From Epiperipatus broadwayi (taxonomy: Eukaryota; Onychophora; Udeonychophora; Euonychophora; Peripatidae): DNA of 64,000 nucleotides. Below the pieces are notes generated by a model that made no database searches, had not been told where the DNA came from, and saw only the letters and a program-made list of their open reading frames with translations. The position numbers and the translations under genes are program-made. Below, piece after piece: positions 37,557-50,670 of this stretch; within the stretch, counting starts at the first letter, position 1, and each line of letters opens with the position of its first letter. The stretch is taken from positions 3,036,001 through 3,100,000 of the forward strand of contig JAQFVV010000031.1 of NCBI GenBank assembly GCA_028023455.1, given 5' to 3'.

Positions 37557-37650
37557 ATCTAGCCAATCAGTGAGGGCTATGATTCTGGTGTACCACACTG
37601 AAAGCATGCTCAACTATGTCTAAGAAAAAGAGACTAATTGGAAGAAACTA
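37557..37650 (-). repeat. Inverted repeat, arm 2
   Basis: This is the inverse counterpart of 35553-35630: CCAATCAGTGAGGGCTATGA, then TTCTGGTGTACCACA. The two copies differ at a handful of positions. Confidence 0.65.
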
Positions 37651-39177
37651 ATAAAACCTTTTCAATTGTGGACATTAAAAATGTTTTAATATATATATAT
37701 GTGTGTGTGTGTGTGTGATTTACAAAAATCAAACATTTTGCATTTATAATTTTATCACCAATCATCTCAAATAAATACATTAATCATTATTATTAATCGT
37801 TTATTAATCTAGATATTATTTCTAGTCAGATGCAAGCTTTAAACATCAGTTAATAATTAGTAAATCTATTGTTAAATTATATATAAACACATGAAATAAC
37901 CCAACTTTATTTTTCTTTTCCGAATTTCCACTTTACCACACATTCTTAAAACGTGAATAAAAATATGTGAAGAAATAAATGGCTCCAAGATGCACATTTC
38001 ATTTTGAATACTCGTAAGTAGGCCACATATTCAACTCATACACATGTCTTCATTATTTTATTCAGTATTTATTAATATCAAATTATTTTACTTTGATTCA
38101 CAAGTGTCAAATTTTTTGCATTCACAACTTTGACCTATATAATAATGATTATTATTTGTGGTAAAACAGAACAAGTAATTAAAAACACTTTTACTGAGAC
38201 AAAGCTTGTGGCTGGGCTATGAATATTTCAAATTTAAAAAAAATTAATAATAAACATTAGTAGATTTAACTGATATGGTTAGTGACAAAATGTTATGAGT
38301 ATAGAAAGTCTGCACTTGTTAATAAAAGTATAATAATACAATATTGGTAAATACTGAAGAAATGACAAAGATAAGGGTACTAGATGTAGATTTGGGCTAA
38401 CATATGAGTCCTGATTTATATAAAATGTACATCTTGGGAGTTACATATCTTTTTCAAATGTTGTTATTGATATGTTCAAAATTGTAAGTATATTATATGC
38501 CCGTATCAAAATTATATATATTTTCCTTGGGCCAATCACCAAATGTTACATAATCTAAAATTAACATCTTGGGAGATATTAATCTTTTTCACTTGTTTTT
38601 ATTCATATATTCATAAATATGTGGTAGAATGGGAGCTTTACATTTATTAAAAATATATCAAATTGCAAATAAGTGCATACATAGCTAGTAACTCAAATCA
38701 ATATGAAATATGGTTCCAGTACTATAAATATTTCCTCCATAACTAATTTTGATGTCTCTTAGGATAACATTAACCTTATTCAATACATAATTATAATGAT
38801 ATATAATATTTAAATTATAAAACTTATTCTAATCAAGAGTGGAAAAAAATAAAACCTTGAAAAAAAAAAGGCATACTTATAATTAAAAGATTTTCACAGG
38901 CTTTTAAGTGTAAATATTACAAATTTTAAAGGAAATTTCCTGTGTATTTCACTGATAAATTTCATCAAGCAAAATATCAATTTCATCTATAATGTAATCA
39001 AACAGAATACTAATTAAATACTGACTTTTCCATCTGGAATTTTACCAGCTTAGTAATAACTTGTTTTTAAATCATTGCACTGAACCTTGCAGGACAATGC
39101 AGTAATAATATTGATATATTAGACAGATGAAAATCAAAATATTAGAATTATACATATTTTAATTTATTGTCAGTTCA

Positions 39178-39770
39178 GTATAAAATCTTTGCTGACATCA
39201 TTGGATCTTGTTTACAAAACATTTTGAACTCAAACCAACCAAAAGAATAAGCTAAACATAAAATTGTTTACATCACAGTAAATAACTTACAATTAATAAA
39301 GGAAGTTTGAAAATATTAGTGAATAAAAATTAGTGTTTTGATTTGGATTTCTAGATTATGAAAATGCATTTGATTTTGTATGCATTTAGGTTATGATTAT
39401 AACTTTAAAACATCAGGACATTGCCAAATTTTAAAGAACATTTATTAAAATGCACCTGCATTAGTATTAGACTACCTAATGATACTAGTAAAATTAAAAT
39501 TAATAAGAGTGTACAACAAAAGAATTCTACCTGTACAAACTTTTTGCACAAGTTTTATGCCAGGAATTTTGAAAATGAAAATAAGAAGAAATAAAGAAAA
39601 AATGAATATTAAATTATCTAGATTTTCCAGATGATGTGATTTTATATATAAAGGCTTCAGAGTTTTATGAAATGTTATAAGAATTATCAGATGAAAGCAA
39701 GACAGTAAGTAAAACTAAAGACAAATGCTAAATAAAGTAATTATGAATGGGTTTTTATATTTAAAGAGAA
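39178..39770 (+). pseudogene. LINE reverse transcriptase remnant (plus strand)
   Basis: Translated pieces occur in the right order for a non-LTR RT: YKIFADIIGSCLQNILNSNQ (39179; thumb-side YKI-T...L..NQP block), GFLDYENAFDFV (39345; first catalytic Asp box, normally FVDYEKAFD), SKIKINKSVQQKNS (39488; normally KI.RGVRQGD), FPDDVILYI (39625; FADD box with A to P) and ELSDESKTVS (39680; L..ES..VGLK). Frames shift between blocks and several stops are present. It resembles the endonuclease-reverse-transcriptase LINEs common in invertebrates. It lies opposite to the symporter gene, in the intron between its exons at 41143 and 33962. Confidence 0.8.
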
Positions 39771-40465
39771 AATAAATATTGCTAATAATGAATTTAAAAG
39801 AATTGATAATGGCAAATATTTTTTTTAAGAAAATAAATTTTATTAATAGCAAATTATATACAAGAATTAATATACATACAAAAAATAAAGTTAGTTTATA
39901 TAACATTTAATAGACAACATATGATAATATAAGCAGTACAAGACAAATGTACAATGATTCAAATTAAAATAATATCTTATGTGGAAGAATGTGTAATTTA
40001 TGTGTTTTATATTAAATTGCACTGAAGGGTAAGCTTAAGTTGGATTTTAATAACATTGTAATTTAAATTAATGTATGATTCAGATAAATATTATACTGCA
40101 AGTTTTGTTCATAATACTTAGGAAAATAATTAACTGGAGAAAAGAATAGCAATAAAAGTATTGGAATGAGAATTGTAAAGCTTAATTTGCTCTATGAGCC
40201 ATTGAAATTGGATTTTTTGTTTAACTTATTACTACATAAAATTTCTATCAAAAATTCTTCATTCACTGATTTAAATTGAATTTGTATCCCACATGCATCT
40301 TGTATAGTAATAATCATCCAGAAGATGTGATATATATCTGACAAACCTCTCATACTTCTGATTCTTGCACTTTTTTTGTATTTCACATGCAATTGCTTAA
40401 GAAAAATATTAATTACAAGATTATATAGACAATTATCAACTATTACAGTGTATATATATTAAATA

Positions 40466-40565
40466 GATTTGAACTCAGGATTTTTAGTTTGTATTTTATC
40501 TTCACTCCATCTCAAATAGCCGATACACATGACCACATACGTCTGAAAGAGAAATGAGCCCCAGT
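40466..40565 (-). repeat. Partial copy of the 50.5-51.4 kb repeat
   Basis: GATTTGAACTCAGGATTTTT, then GATACACATGACCACATACG, GAAATGAGCCCCAGTATACA and TATTTTATACAGAACCA correspond in order to parts of 50970-51080. Read on minus, GAGTTCAAATC is B-box-like, so the repeat probably contains a tRNA-derived SINE end. Confidence 0.6.
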
Positions 40566-41142
40566 ATACATATTTTATACAGAACCAAAACAATCTTTAG
40601 TAAATATTAAAGAAAAAAACGCTATCATGATTTCCTATCTTTTCTATATCTATTTTTTCGAATTTTTAGTGGAAATACTTATTACAATTTCGAGAACAAT
40701 TAAATTGCAAAAATAATCCATTGCCGCTATGATAATGATAATAACAAACACTTTAGTAGTTATTTTCATTTATATGCCTGTGGGATCTTTAAGATTTGAA
40801 TTTATTGTAAGAACATTGCATCAGAAAGTTGTAAAATATTGTTTACGCATGTTTTTATCATTATATGTATTCAAATTTTGTAACTTCTATATTTATATTA
40901 TAAATAACTAAAATGTTTAATTCATATATAAAAATGAGTTTAATTATTCCACGTTTTATTGCAAGTCAATTAAAATATCTAGTAGTTATATATTATCATA
41001 TTCACAATATAATGTTCACATAAAACATTTTAGTACATATTTTTAATGTCAAGGAATTAAAAGGTAATTCCAAAAAAAAAGTATTTTTTTTATATAAAAA
41101 TAACTAGCAAAATTATTTAAATAAAACATAAAAAATACTCAC

Positions 41143-41273
41143 TCATCATCATCTTTGCACTCTTTACAAAATGTCATGCTTTCACAGGTACACTTATCCT
41201 TTGGATTGGCCATTCGGCCTCTTTGTTGTCCACATATAATACAAGAGTTACTGTCGAATACTTTACAAAATGG
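41143..41273 (-). CDS. DUR3-like sodium:solute symporter, Cys-rich loop exon
   Basis: 131 nt, 43 codons plus two bases. The peptide begins PFCKVFDSNSCIICG, continues QQRGRMANPKDKCTC and ends ESMTFCKECKDDD before a split Glu codon. Seven Cys occur, arranged as a CxxC, a CxC and a second CxxC, with an RGRMANPKDKC core typical of animal DUR3-like symporters. This is a cytosolic loop after a membrane helix. Acceptor is TTTTTTAG, donor GA|GTGAGT (strong consensus). Phase agrees on both sides: phase 0 in, two bases out, completed by A of the exon at 33962 to give GAA. It was too short to stand out as an open frame. Metal binding by the Cys pairs is an inference. Confidence 0.88.
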
Positions 41274-44200
41274 CTAAAAAATAAATCAAATGCTATAGCA
41301 ATTATATAACTTTTTCTGTAAATCTATATTTTCACTACTTAACCACACACACATATTTGCATATATGTGTATATTTTTGTGTATAAAGTTACCAAAATAC
41401 AGAAAAGAATAATATTCAAAATAGTAATACTTGATGACTTTGTGGTAATTTGCTATTATTTATTACTTTTTCACACAATTGTTTTTATTGTGATATAATG
41501 AGATGCACTATGGGTTCTTCTTTATCAGCGTCAGGAATCTCTTGGTCACTATATCAAGAGAAACCTGTTAGCCATCTTCCCTTCCCTTTCCATTCCCCAT
41601 CCTAAGTTTTTCCCATATTCTTCTCTATACTGCTTTCACAACATAATCTTTGTCAACTCCATGGCCTTTATATCTAGATCCATCTTATCATTTTTTTCAA
41701 ACCCAGCATAAAAACCAAGAACCCACTTTTTAAATTATCACTTTGTTTATATTTATTCTTCCACAACTTTCATTATTTGTATCTTTTCTGTTTGTAAGCA
41801 TTTACATTCAATTAATATATTCTATGCCTTCCTTACATAACTTGCAGATGAAATCATCCACATTCCACCATTTATATATATATATATATATATTGAAACA
41901 GTCAGCTTTTACAACCCAACTGTTTCACCTACTATATTCTATAGTAAATTCTCATATATCATGCTAATATTATCATAAAAACTAGCTAAATTAAAACCTA
42001 AATAATGTTAATCGTGTATGTGTGCATATATATCTACATATAGAAAGAAAATTGCATTTATATACGTAAAGCTCTATAAAAATAATTAAATAAAAAACGA
42101 GTTGTATATGTAACTTAAGACTACATATATGCTAGAAGAATAATGTTCATAGAATTTAAACATTAAGATTTCTTTATTTTAAAATATTTATTAAATTAAT
42201 AATATTTGAAATTATATAATTCTGCATATATCGCTAAATTAAACGGACAAGTTACATATATAATAAAATGTTTTTCCATGATTTTAAATTTGTTTTTTTA
42301 GTAATAGTGATGCCAGAAAAGTTAATACTTCTTGCTATAAAATTGACCCAATTACAATTAAAGGTTAAAATTAGATTTAAATTAAAAAAATTGAATAAAT
42401 TACTGCATGTCACAAAGGTTAAATTGACCTAAGTGAAAAATAATCATAGTGGGATTCCTACTAAATTTTGAAACAGTGAGTAAGAGAAGAAAACACTCTA
42501 AGATTATAATTTTAATAAAATACTTGAAAAAGCATTGATGATGATGATGTCAGGCTAGAGGGCTAAAATTCTTGCCTTCTCACCTCTGATGAGAAGCTGC
42601 CTAATGTGGAAAGAGATGGAGTAACAACTGTAACCACCTAAAGAAGTCCTACGATGAAGAAATAACTTGTCAGCAGAAAAGATAAGAAAATGGTAAATAC
42701 TGCTTCAATTCTAAATCTTTCACTTAAATCCAATTCTAAATTGCTAGCTTAATCTAAATCAATGGCCATAATAATAATGTAAACTAAACTTACTTCTAAA
42801 TGTAAATTTTATTCTGTTACAATCTTAAAATCTTGCCTGATTTGATTTAATAATTTATGAACTGATTTATAATCTGATTTACTGTTATAATTCGTTAACT
42901 GATAAATACTGATTTAACTGCTTTATGATTTTATCAGAGTTATTATTTGCATAAATAACACCTTTCATTTATTGATATGATTTCTTTATTTGTTGGTTTA
43001 CTTGCTGAATTTATTTATGATTGATTTAGTTATGTATTAATCTTATTCCAAGTAATTAAAGGTTATTCGATTTTAACTTGCTAAAATCTATATTTTAAAT
43101 GTTTTAATACAATTTTTGTCATGTATAATGCAAAATGATCTATTTTAAAATAACTATTAAATTTCTAAGTCATTTTGTATATGCTAAGTTAATGATAATA
43201 TTTGCCATCATTAATCTTATAAACTTAAAATTGTCGAGACTGAATCAATCAAATATCAGCTAATGTCGCATAAGTTTCATTTTTAAACAAAGCCAAATTC
43301 CAGATTTCACATATGTGAAATCTTAACTTATTTTAAATCTTACATTTCATTTAATTAAATCTATGCCAAATCTTATTATTTTTAATTATGTTATTGTTTA
43401 TGCTATATGTATTCAAAACCGAGTTTTATTCATAATTAACATTAGTGAGAGGTAATTAGATTCTTATGCATATATATGTAACTTCGTGTATTGTCGCATA
43501 TATATATATATAATAATGCACAAACTGAAACTCTGTTTTGAAATGGATAAAATATCTTAATTAAGATATAATTACAAACTTACAGTTATTCTAAGATAGA
43601 TTTGCTTTTAAATATAATATTTAACCAATATTCAGTTGAAGTGATAAAATGCAGCATAAATCTATAATTCTACATTGTAATTTCCCTCCATCTGCTGTAA
43701 CCCCCCTTAGATAAATAAATGCCTATATAGATAGCTTTATAATTTGGATTCATAAGCTTTCCATAATAGTATAATTATAAATACTGTACTATCATATGAA
43801 CTGATACAGGGTAGTTTCATAAAGAAAACTATTATTTAGCATCGTAATTTTTATTATATGATAATGTTGTCAGCAGTGCGTATGTGTCCTTAAGAAATGC
43901 TATGGTGTACTCACTTGTTGCTGTATTCTTTAATGGTTGTATGTGATTGTGCTGGATGGATTCTAACCTCCCCATTCTGCATCCATAGGAATAGAACATG
44001 AGACTCCCATTCAAATAAATTGCTTGATCATCTAGACTAAAGGTCTCTTATTTTCACAGCAATGAGTTCGATCAAAGGGAACCATTACTTGGTAAAAATC
44101 CTGTGAATAAGGCACATATATGAGATGCAAAGACTCAGATTGTATGTTTTCCATATGCCTTAGTATCTGAAGTCTGGCTTCTAATAATCAGTTCATCCTG

Positions 44201-44479
44201 CGATTATAATTGTTATTTTCAGCTTTGATCTGAATTCGAATCCAATTTGATAGGCAAATGAGCTATATAGAGAATATATTGAATATTCATGCTTAATAAA
44301 ATGCTATTATCTTTATAAATCTTTATATTCACTTCCACTAACTATAAAGCAAATCTATATCCTATGATATAGCATAAACTAGGCATAGATAATCATGAGC
44401 AAATTCCTTTAGTTATATAAAAATAATATTAAAGCTTATGAATATGTAAATTCAAATATATTATAATTTCATCTTATAA
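41274..44479. other. AT-rich intron stretch
   Basis: No further exon was found between the Cys-rich exon and the array at 44480. It contains a (TA)n run at 41874-41893, a GA-richer patch at 42535-42660 and a mixed-composition patch at 43900-44230 that gave no protein or RNA match. Frames at 41743-41967 and 43832-44014 are regarded as chance. Confidence 0.4.
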
Positions 44480-44830
44480 TTTCATCACCTGCGAGTGAGT
44501 CACATATATATATAGCTAAGTAAATTAAATATTTGTAACCTAGAAATTACAGTGACCTGCGAGTGATTAAAATGCTCTATATAAACTGGAAGTGCATAAA
44601 TATTAAATTATCATCTACGAATGGTATACATATATGTAAGAAACCCGATAATTTGTAACTTGAAACTTAATATTACCTGCGAGTGATTTCACATACCACC
44701 TATATATGTAAACCAAGCCATGTAAAACTCAGCCATAAAGAATTATATATCTAAAACCATCACTTCCGTGTGAACCCAAACTTAATGTAAACATTCCTTA
44801 ATCACCTGCGTGTGAGTCCAAGCATCTAGC
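44480..44830 (+). repeat. Irregular array of a CACCTGCGAGTGA-like motif
   Basis: The motif occurs as CACCTGCGAGTGAG (about 44488), GACCTGCGAGTGAT (44554), CATCTACGAATGGT (44612), TACCTGCGAGTGAT (44676), CACTTCCGTGTGAA (44760) and CACCTGCGTGTGAG (44804). Spacing is uneven, about 45-85 bp, and the intervening sequence is AT-rich with shared TGTAA-C and CATATATGTAA pieces. The unit is a degenerate minisatellite or a cluster of protein binding sites containing an E-box CACCTG. No coding frame runs through it. Confidence 0.75.
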
Positions 44831-45429
44831 TATGGTAATTTTGTTTTAATTATTATTTCAAAATTTAACTTCATTAAATTAATTTTAAATTTAACTTTGC
44901 TTCATGTCTTAGTCTTGCACACCGACTCATAATCATTCCATCATTTAGTAATTATTTATTATTAGTTATTAAAAATCACTTCCTTGTTTAATAATCATAT
45001 ACTAGGCACATAATACCTATATAGCTATACTAGATAGAATGTCAACTTCCTCCCAGTCTTTTGCTCTACTGATGTTCTTCTGCTGGAACGTGATGAGGGA
45101 GAATACTGCTGTGACCTCAAAATGTGTCATCCACAAGGTGGTCAATCTCAGAGCAATAGTAAAGGAACTAGGGTTATATCAGACCTGTGATTTCACCACC
45201 GTATTCTGGTTGGCCTTGGGATGATTTAGTTCTAGATTTTGTTACGCGAATGTACATATTTGACTGTTACAATATATATATATTCCCTCATTGCTAACAA
45301 TCCTGTTCAAGCCTTAAGCAGTAAACTACTTTTCTTGCTATTATTATAAATTAATTCACACCTAATACTCTGTTTTCTTCTATATATATTTAAACTCTTT
45401 TTATTCTTCGTACTAGTTCTCCATCTCTG

Positions 45430-46985
45430 CAATTCCCTATTTTTTATTAATGCATTTATTCTTCTATCTCATTCTTTGCCACTATAACGCTCAACAACTT
45501 TTCTAACACAATCACCCCATCTTTTGTACAAGTATACTGACATAAAGTCCTTTCCCAAATCTTCTGCATACTGTATTATCTTTCTCACTCATCTTGTTGC
45601 CTGTCCTTTACTCATAACTCAATTAAAATATTACTTTGGCTATTTTTTTACTACCCATACAGTGCAATCTACCGAACATTTTTATTTTGCTTTTTTGCAT
45701 TTCTCGTATAAAAATTTGACCATTCCATTTCTATTTGAATTGCCTCCTTTGCCATCCACACATCTGAATGTAATGCATGTCTTCCTACCTCTCTTTGTAC
45801 TTTTTCTAAGTAATATAACACCCCTTTACTAACTCATAATGCATTGTTACCATAAGTTAGCCCTGCTATTGCCACTCCATTCCATACAATTCTTGCTACA
45901 TCACAATCATCCCACCTTATACACAAGTAAACTAACATAAAGACTTTATTCAAGTCTTCTGTATATCATACAACCTTTTTCACTCATCTTGTTGCCTATC
46001 CTTTACTTGTAACCCAATTAAATACTATTTTGGCTATTCTCTTATTATCCATAAATTTAAATCTACCAAAACATTTTTCTTTTTTTTTCATCTCTCATAT
46101 AAAAACTTGACCATCCAATTTCTCCCTGAATTGTCTCCTTTGCTATCCACACATCTGGATGTCATGCATGTCTTCCTATTTCTCTTTGTACTTTTTCTTA
46201 ACCTTGCTACTGCCACTCACTTTCATACAATTTTTGCTACATCATATTTATTATATGAAAACACTATTAATTTCTTCATCAGTTCCTTTCTTCTTTTTTT
46301 TTTATCTTTTTTTTCTCCTACTCACCCAAGCAATTTCTCTGATTACTTAAGACAATTCCCAAATAGTTATACCTATTTATCATATTTAATTTTATATTTC
46401 TAATAAAAATTCTTTCTCTTTTCTTTCTCAAGCATTTATCATCATTACTTCTTCATCTCTTTACCCATCATTGCACATGTTTTCAGCATAACTTCTACAT
46501 CTTCCCTAATTTCTGTGCATAAGAACATGTCATCAGCAAATAAAAGACCTAATGATATATAAACTCCCTTGCCATCTATTAATGGTATCTCTACCTTTTC
46601 CCCTAACCTTTCCATTACTCTCTCTATTTATCTCAAATATAACAAAAATAAAATAGGTGACATAAAGCATCCTTGCCTTAGTCTCACCCCATTTTTAACT
46701 CTAACTGATTTTATATTTCCTAATTGGCACATAAAGTAATTATTTTTGTACAATCTCTTAATAAGATCCACTAAAGCTCCAATCATTCCCAAATTTACTA
46801 AATTTACTCATAATTTATTTTTATTTACTCTATTATATGACTTCTCTATATCTATAAAAACCATATATAATTGTCTACCTATATTCCAAATCATGTGGGA
46901 CTATAAATGAACTATCTCCTATATGTCTATCCATTTTAAAACCTTCTTGCATTCCTCCCACTATATTATTTTCTTCTATATCTTA
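45430..46985 (-). pseudogene. LINE reverse transcriptase remnant (minus strand)
   Basis: Read on minus from 46985 downward: GMQEGFKMDRHIGDSSFI, YMVFIDIEKSYNRVNKNKL (first Asp box), GNIKSVRVKNGVRLRQGC with FMSPILFLL, then GLLFADDMFLCTEI at about 46550-46510, the FADD catalytic box, and KTCAMMGKEM. The C-side (YKRWGDCVRKVVERYSGKE, about 45530-45470) is a Trp/Arg-rich tail. The segment encoding that tail is duplicated in direct orientation (45530-45680 and 45910-46060). Scattered stops and shifts make it a pseudogene. RT residues here are better kept than in the LINE at 39.2 kb, and the motif spelling differs, so it is a different LINE lineage. Confidence 0.85.
45524..46200. repeat. Direct duplication within the LINE 3' region
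   Basis: ACATAAAG-C-TT, CACTCATCTTGTTGCCTnTC, CTTTACT-ATAAC-CAATTAAA, TTTGGCTATT and CATTTTTCT appear in the same order at 45540-45690 and 45935-46085; CACATCTG-ATGTnATGCATG and TCTTCCTA also recur at 45760 and 46150. The offset is about 390 bp. Confidence 0.8.
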
Positions 46986-47021
46986 ATATGAAAAGCAGCA
47001 CTATCAACTGTTATAAAATTT

Positions 47022-47024
<3 letters not shown>

Positions 47025-47058
<34 letters not shown>

Positions 47059-47119
47059 TTATATAACTGAATCTTTTCTGAATATATATATATATATATA
47101 TATATATTCAGAAAAGAGC
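47025..47119. repeat. Two (TA)n tracts forming palindromes
   Basis: CTTTTCTGAATATA... runs into (TA)n and returns as ...TATATTCAGAAAAG, a perfect inverse pair with arms of about 20 bp or more (47074-47118). The left (TA)n at 47025-47056 is bounded by AAATTTAT pieces that are also partly inverse. Confidence 0.85.
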
Positions 47120-48389
47120 TTATTGCAGCTAGCTAACACTATATATATTTTTGTCTTTTACTGTAATTATCAGATTGTTTCCTGATTATCATCAACTTTT
47201 TTTTGTTTGCTAAAGGCATAAAGTGGTTTAAAAGATTCTTTTTTATTTAAATGAAACTGCTTATTTAATAATTACTGTTGTTTTGCTAAATTAAATAAGC
47301 CTTAATAATAACAATATTTATTATTCAATAGCTTTTAGCATGTATACAGCTAAATCACATATTTACATAGTTTACAAATATAAATTACTTTACAGAACCT
47401 TTACCTCACATATTACTTAATCTACTACAGAATAGAAATGGCATAGTGCATATTGTTTATCGTGAAAGTCAGAGACAGTAAGCAAATATAGATCATCAGT
47501 TTGATCAAAATTATAGCTAGTATATAAACTATTATGTAGTAGCTGAACCACATTAGAGTTATTGAGATAAATGACCAAGTCAATAGATAACCTATGAAAA
47601 TTATCAACAGAGAGTTCAGAGAAAAGAGTAAAAGAGCTCCTAGAGATTTTATTTTCATTTGCCAAAATGATTAAATCATGATGGTATAAATACTTATATA
47701 TAATTTTATTCAGTATATCTATTCTAGCTTGTTCATGACCATATTGTGTACTCTTTCCTTTTAATTATTTTATTTGATAAATCATACAACTGAAAAATCT
47801 GTACATGTTTGAGTCATATGTCTTTTTTATGGTGCTTCAATAGGCATATCTACAATTTCAGTCAATTCAGAGGTATTAATCACTTTAGAACATAAGTGTT
47901 TTTTTATTTATGGACTTGTGAGGTCTATGTAAATTTGTGATCAATTTTGTTTAGTTTATTGGCTATGATCTTTTTATTTTTTTAACTGGCATGTTCTACA
48001 CCAATTGGCATTATCAAAATGTTAAGCTCTAGATTAAAATTGTCAAACTCTCCCCACCACATATATGACTCTAACATCACTTTCATATGTATTATTCTAG
48101 AGGCTCCAATGAAGGAGATCTAAGACTTGATTAAAATCTTCAATGAGAATATGTATATATAAAAGTTAATTTCTTTGGTATCATAATTCTTTCTACCTTT
48201 CTTCAGTATTTGTGACTGATTTCTAAGCCAGTAAGACTTAATATATGTTATACTTTATACATATTATATATTTTTATATCCCTGATCCAGAATAGTTTAT
48301 AATCTCATCATTAACTATATACCAGTTTTAATGTAATTATTTTTTCCACTTTCCTATCTCATTCCAAAAATTTTATAGGCAGATAGCTC

Positions 48390-49260
48390 AGAGTATCTGC
48401 AACAAGAATATCTATACTATGCCAACATCGTAATTTGAAATTGTATACAAGTAGGTGTTGAACCAATGCACCATTCTTGATGATAATCTGCAATAATAAT
48501 ATTTTTTCAGTTATCAGAATTCATAGGAATGTTTTATTGACAATAATTCTTGAACATTTTTACTTGTAAATAAATTTGTTAAAAGTTTTGATATCTAAGA
48601 TAATGGTTTGTGTCTCTCTGTCACTGAGAACATAATTATTCACCAGTTTTCCTTAACTATTTTGGTTTGCTATGTGGAAGTATTGCTATGACTTCTATGG
48701 ACAATGTAGCATATTTACAAGGTCAATAAAACTTTGTAAAAAAATTATATATTAATTAAATGAATTGGCTTTCTTTTAGTTTTTAAGTTTATGGACTTAT
48801 TCCCTTTACTACATTTCTGCCAATTCAGTTCTCTTTTGATGAATCCCTTTATATAAGTTAACCCAAAGAAGTTTGTAGTTCTTTCATATTTCAGCCATCT
48901 TAGCCTATAAAACTGCTCTAATTTTGTTTTTGCTGGGATGAATTCCTGACATATTTATCTTGAAGCTTATGAATTCAGTTTTCTTAACCTCAATTTGTCC
49001 TTTTCTCTGCTAAATGTTAATTTCCATAGTTCTACATTTTTTAAAAAAAAAATTCTATATTGGATTGAAGTTTTTTACAATTTTAGAAATTCTTTCTGTG
49101 GTTAGACCGCGGTTTTTTTAATGATTTATTTATTAAGAAAAAATAATCAATTAAAAAGATTTATCAGAATATTAGATACCAATTAATCCATTAGGAGCTT
49201 GAATGTGGCTGGATCCAATGCTAAAATGAAGGCAAATCTTATTATAATTAAAAACTTTGC
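48390..49260 (-). pseudogene. pol: Second Ty3/gypsy pol remnant (minus strand)
   Basis: On minus, RT and RNase H motifs run in the correct order: DPATFKLLMD (about 49225; normally APATFQRLMD), EVKKTEFISFKINMSGIHPS (about 48970; normally the FLGH..S..GI..D block), KNYKLLWVNLYKGI (normally LRSFLGL.NYYR.F), SIEVIAI, RMVHWFNTYLY and finally ADTLSYLP (48395; normally ADALSRLP). The catalytic YVDD segment near 49.1 kb is not recognisable. Frames shift often. It is clearly more decayed than the element at 24.5-28.7 kb. Integrase was not found to the left; the frames at 47417-47665 are not convincing. Confidence 0.8.
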
Positions 49261-50469
49261 AGTTTCACAAGAATATGATGATAATCATTTTATATAAATC
49301 TTTGTGAATAAGTTTTTTTTTACAGCAATGCCATTCTTTGTTTAATTAATGGTTGTTGATAATATGTTTACTGACAAAACTTTATTTGTTGTGCACTTGG
49401 ATTTCTGCATATTCTATTCCAATTTCCTTTACTTATTGATAAAATGAGAGTGATTTATTCTGAGTAAAAGTTTGGTTCTAGTACGTCCCCAATTTGGAAG
49501 TAGTTCAGTTTTTTTTTTTTACATTTTAGTGGAAACAGAAGTAGTCTATCTAGTCTCTAATTGATTGGATTGGTTTAATTAATATGAGACTTGCAGATGG
49601 TTTTATATAATATAACACTTTCCCTACCAAAATCTTCAGGAAATCCTGCCATGCACTTTATCATATGTTTTGTCTAATTTACAGTTATAATATAGTATCC
49701 AATGCCTCAAAACAATCCCTATTTATAAAATTACTAGAATCTGAGTTGAAATTAAGTGGGATGAATTTTCATTCAATTTGCACCTGTATACATTTACTAT
49801 GACTTCCCTAGCAAATGACATTTTATTGTTCTGAAAATCAGTTACAAATTTGAGGTTGCCTTTGATGAGGTACTTTTTATATTTATTTTTCCATAAGATT
49901 TCTGAAAACAATTACAAAGCTACACATCCTATGACAAATTCCATATCACCAATATAGTTATTATTAGAATTTTTTTGTTTCCATTATTTTTCCATGTTTT
50001 TTTTATTTTTTTATTTTTTTTTTACTATTAATAGCCCTACCTCCTCTAACTTAATTGCAAGGAAATGAATTTCACTTCTTACTTATGCATGCCCCTTATA
50101 AGTATCCTAGTTTGATTCAATATAGGCAGATATTATTTCTACTTCTTCTTGCACTCACCAAAATAACTTTCTTAGAATGCTGTCTAGTACTATTTGAGAT
50201 TATATTGAGAAGTTTTTTTTATGAATAGTTTATTTAAAACTAGCATATTCTAACATCAGTATATTTTATTGGTTAATACTGTATTCTTATTTGTAGAAAA
50301 AGTTCATATGCCAAAATTTTAGATACTCAATTAAATATTACCATAAGAAATATTGCTGGTACTCTTAAGTCTATTTTTTACAGTGACTTTCTGTTCTTTT
50401 ACACATTTTTTATATGATATATTAAAAGAAAAGTTGTCTTACAGAAAATGTATTAAAATCAGTTAGGTA

Positions 50470-50623
50470 ACTCAGACTTTCAAGCAACTTTCAACTATTT
50501 ACACTATCTCATACTATTGATACATATGTCCACACACATGTAGAAAAGATAAATAATCACCAATATACATATTTCATGCTGAACCAGCCAGCACTCATCA
50601 GTTGGTCCAGAATATCATCTTCT

Positions 50624-50670
<47 letters not shown>

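Noticed and set aside
47417-47665. Two overlapping minus frames of 82 and 77 codons
   Set aside because: I tested them as an integrase part of the nearby gypsy remnant; a DDLYLLTVSDF piece is faintly similar but no catalytic pattern follows.
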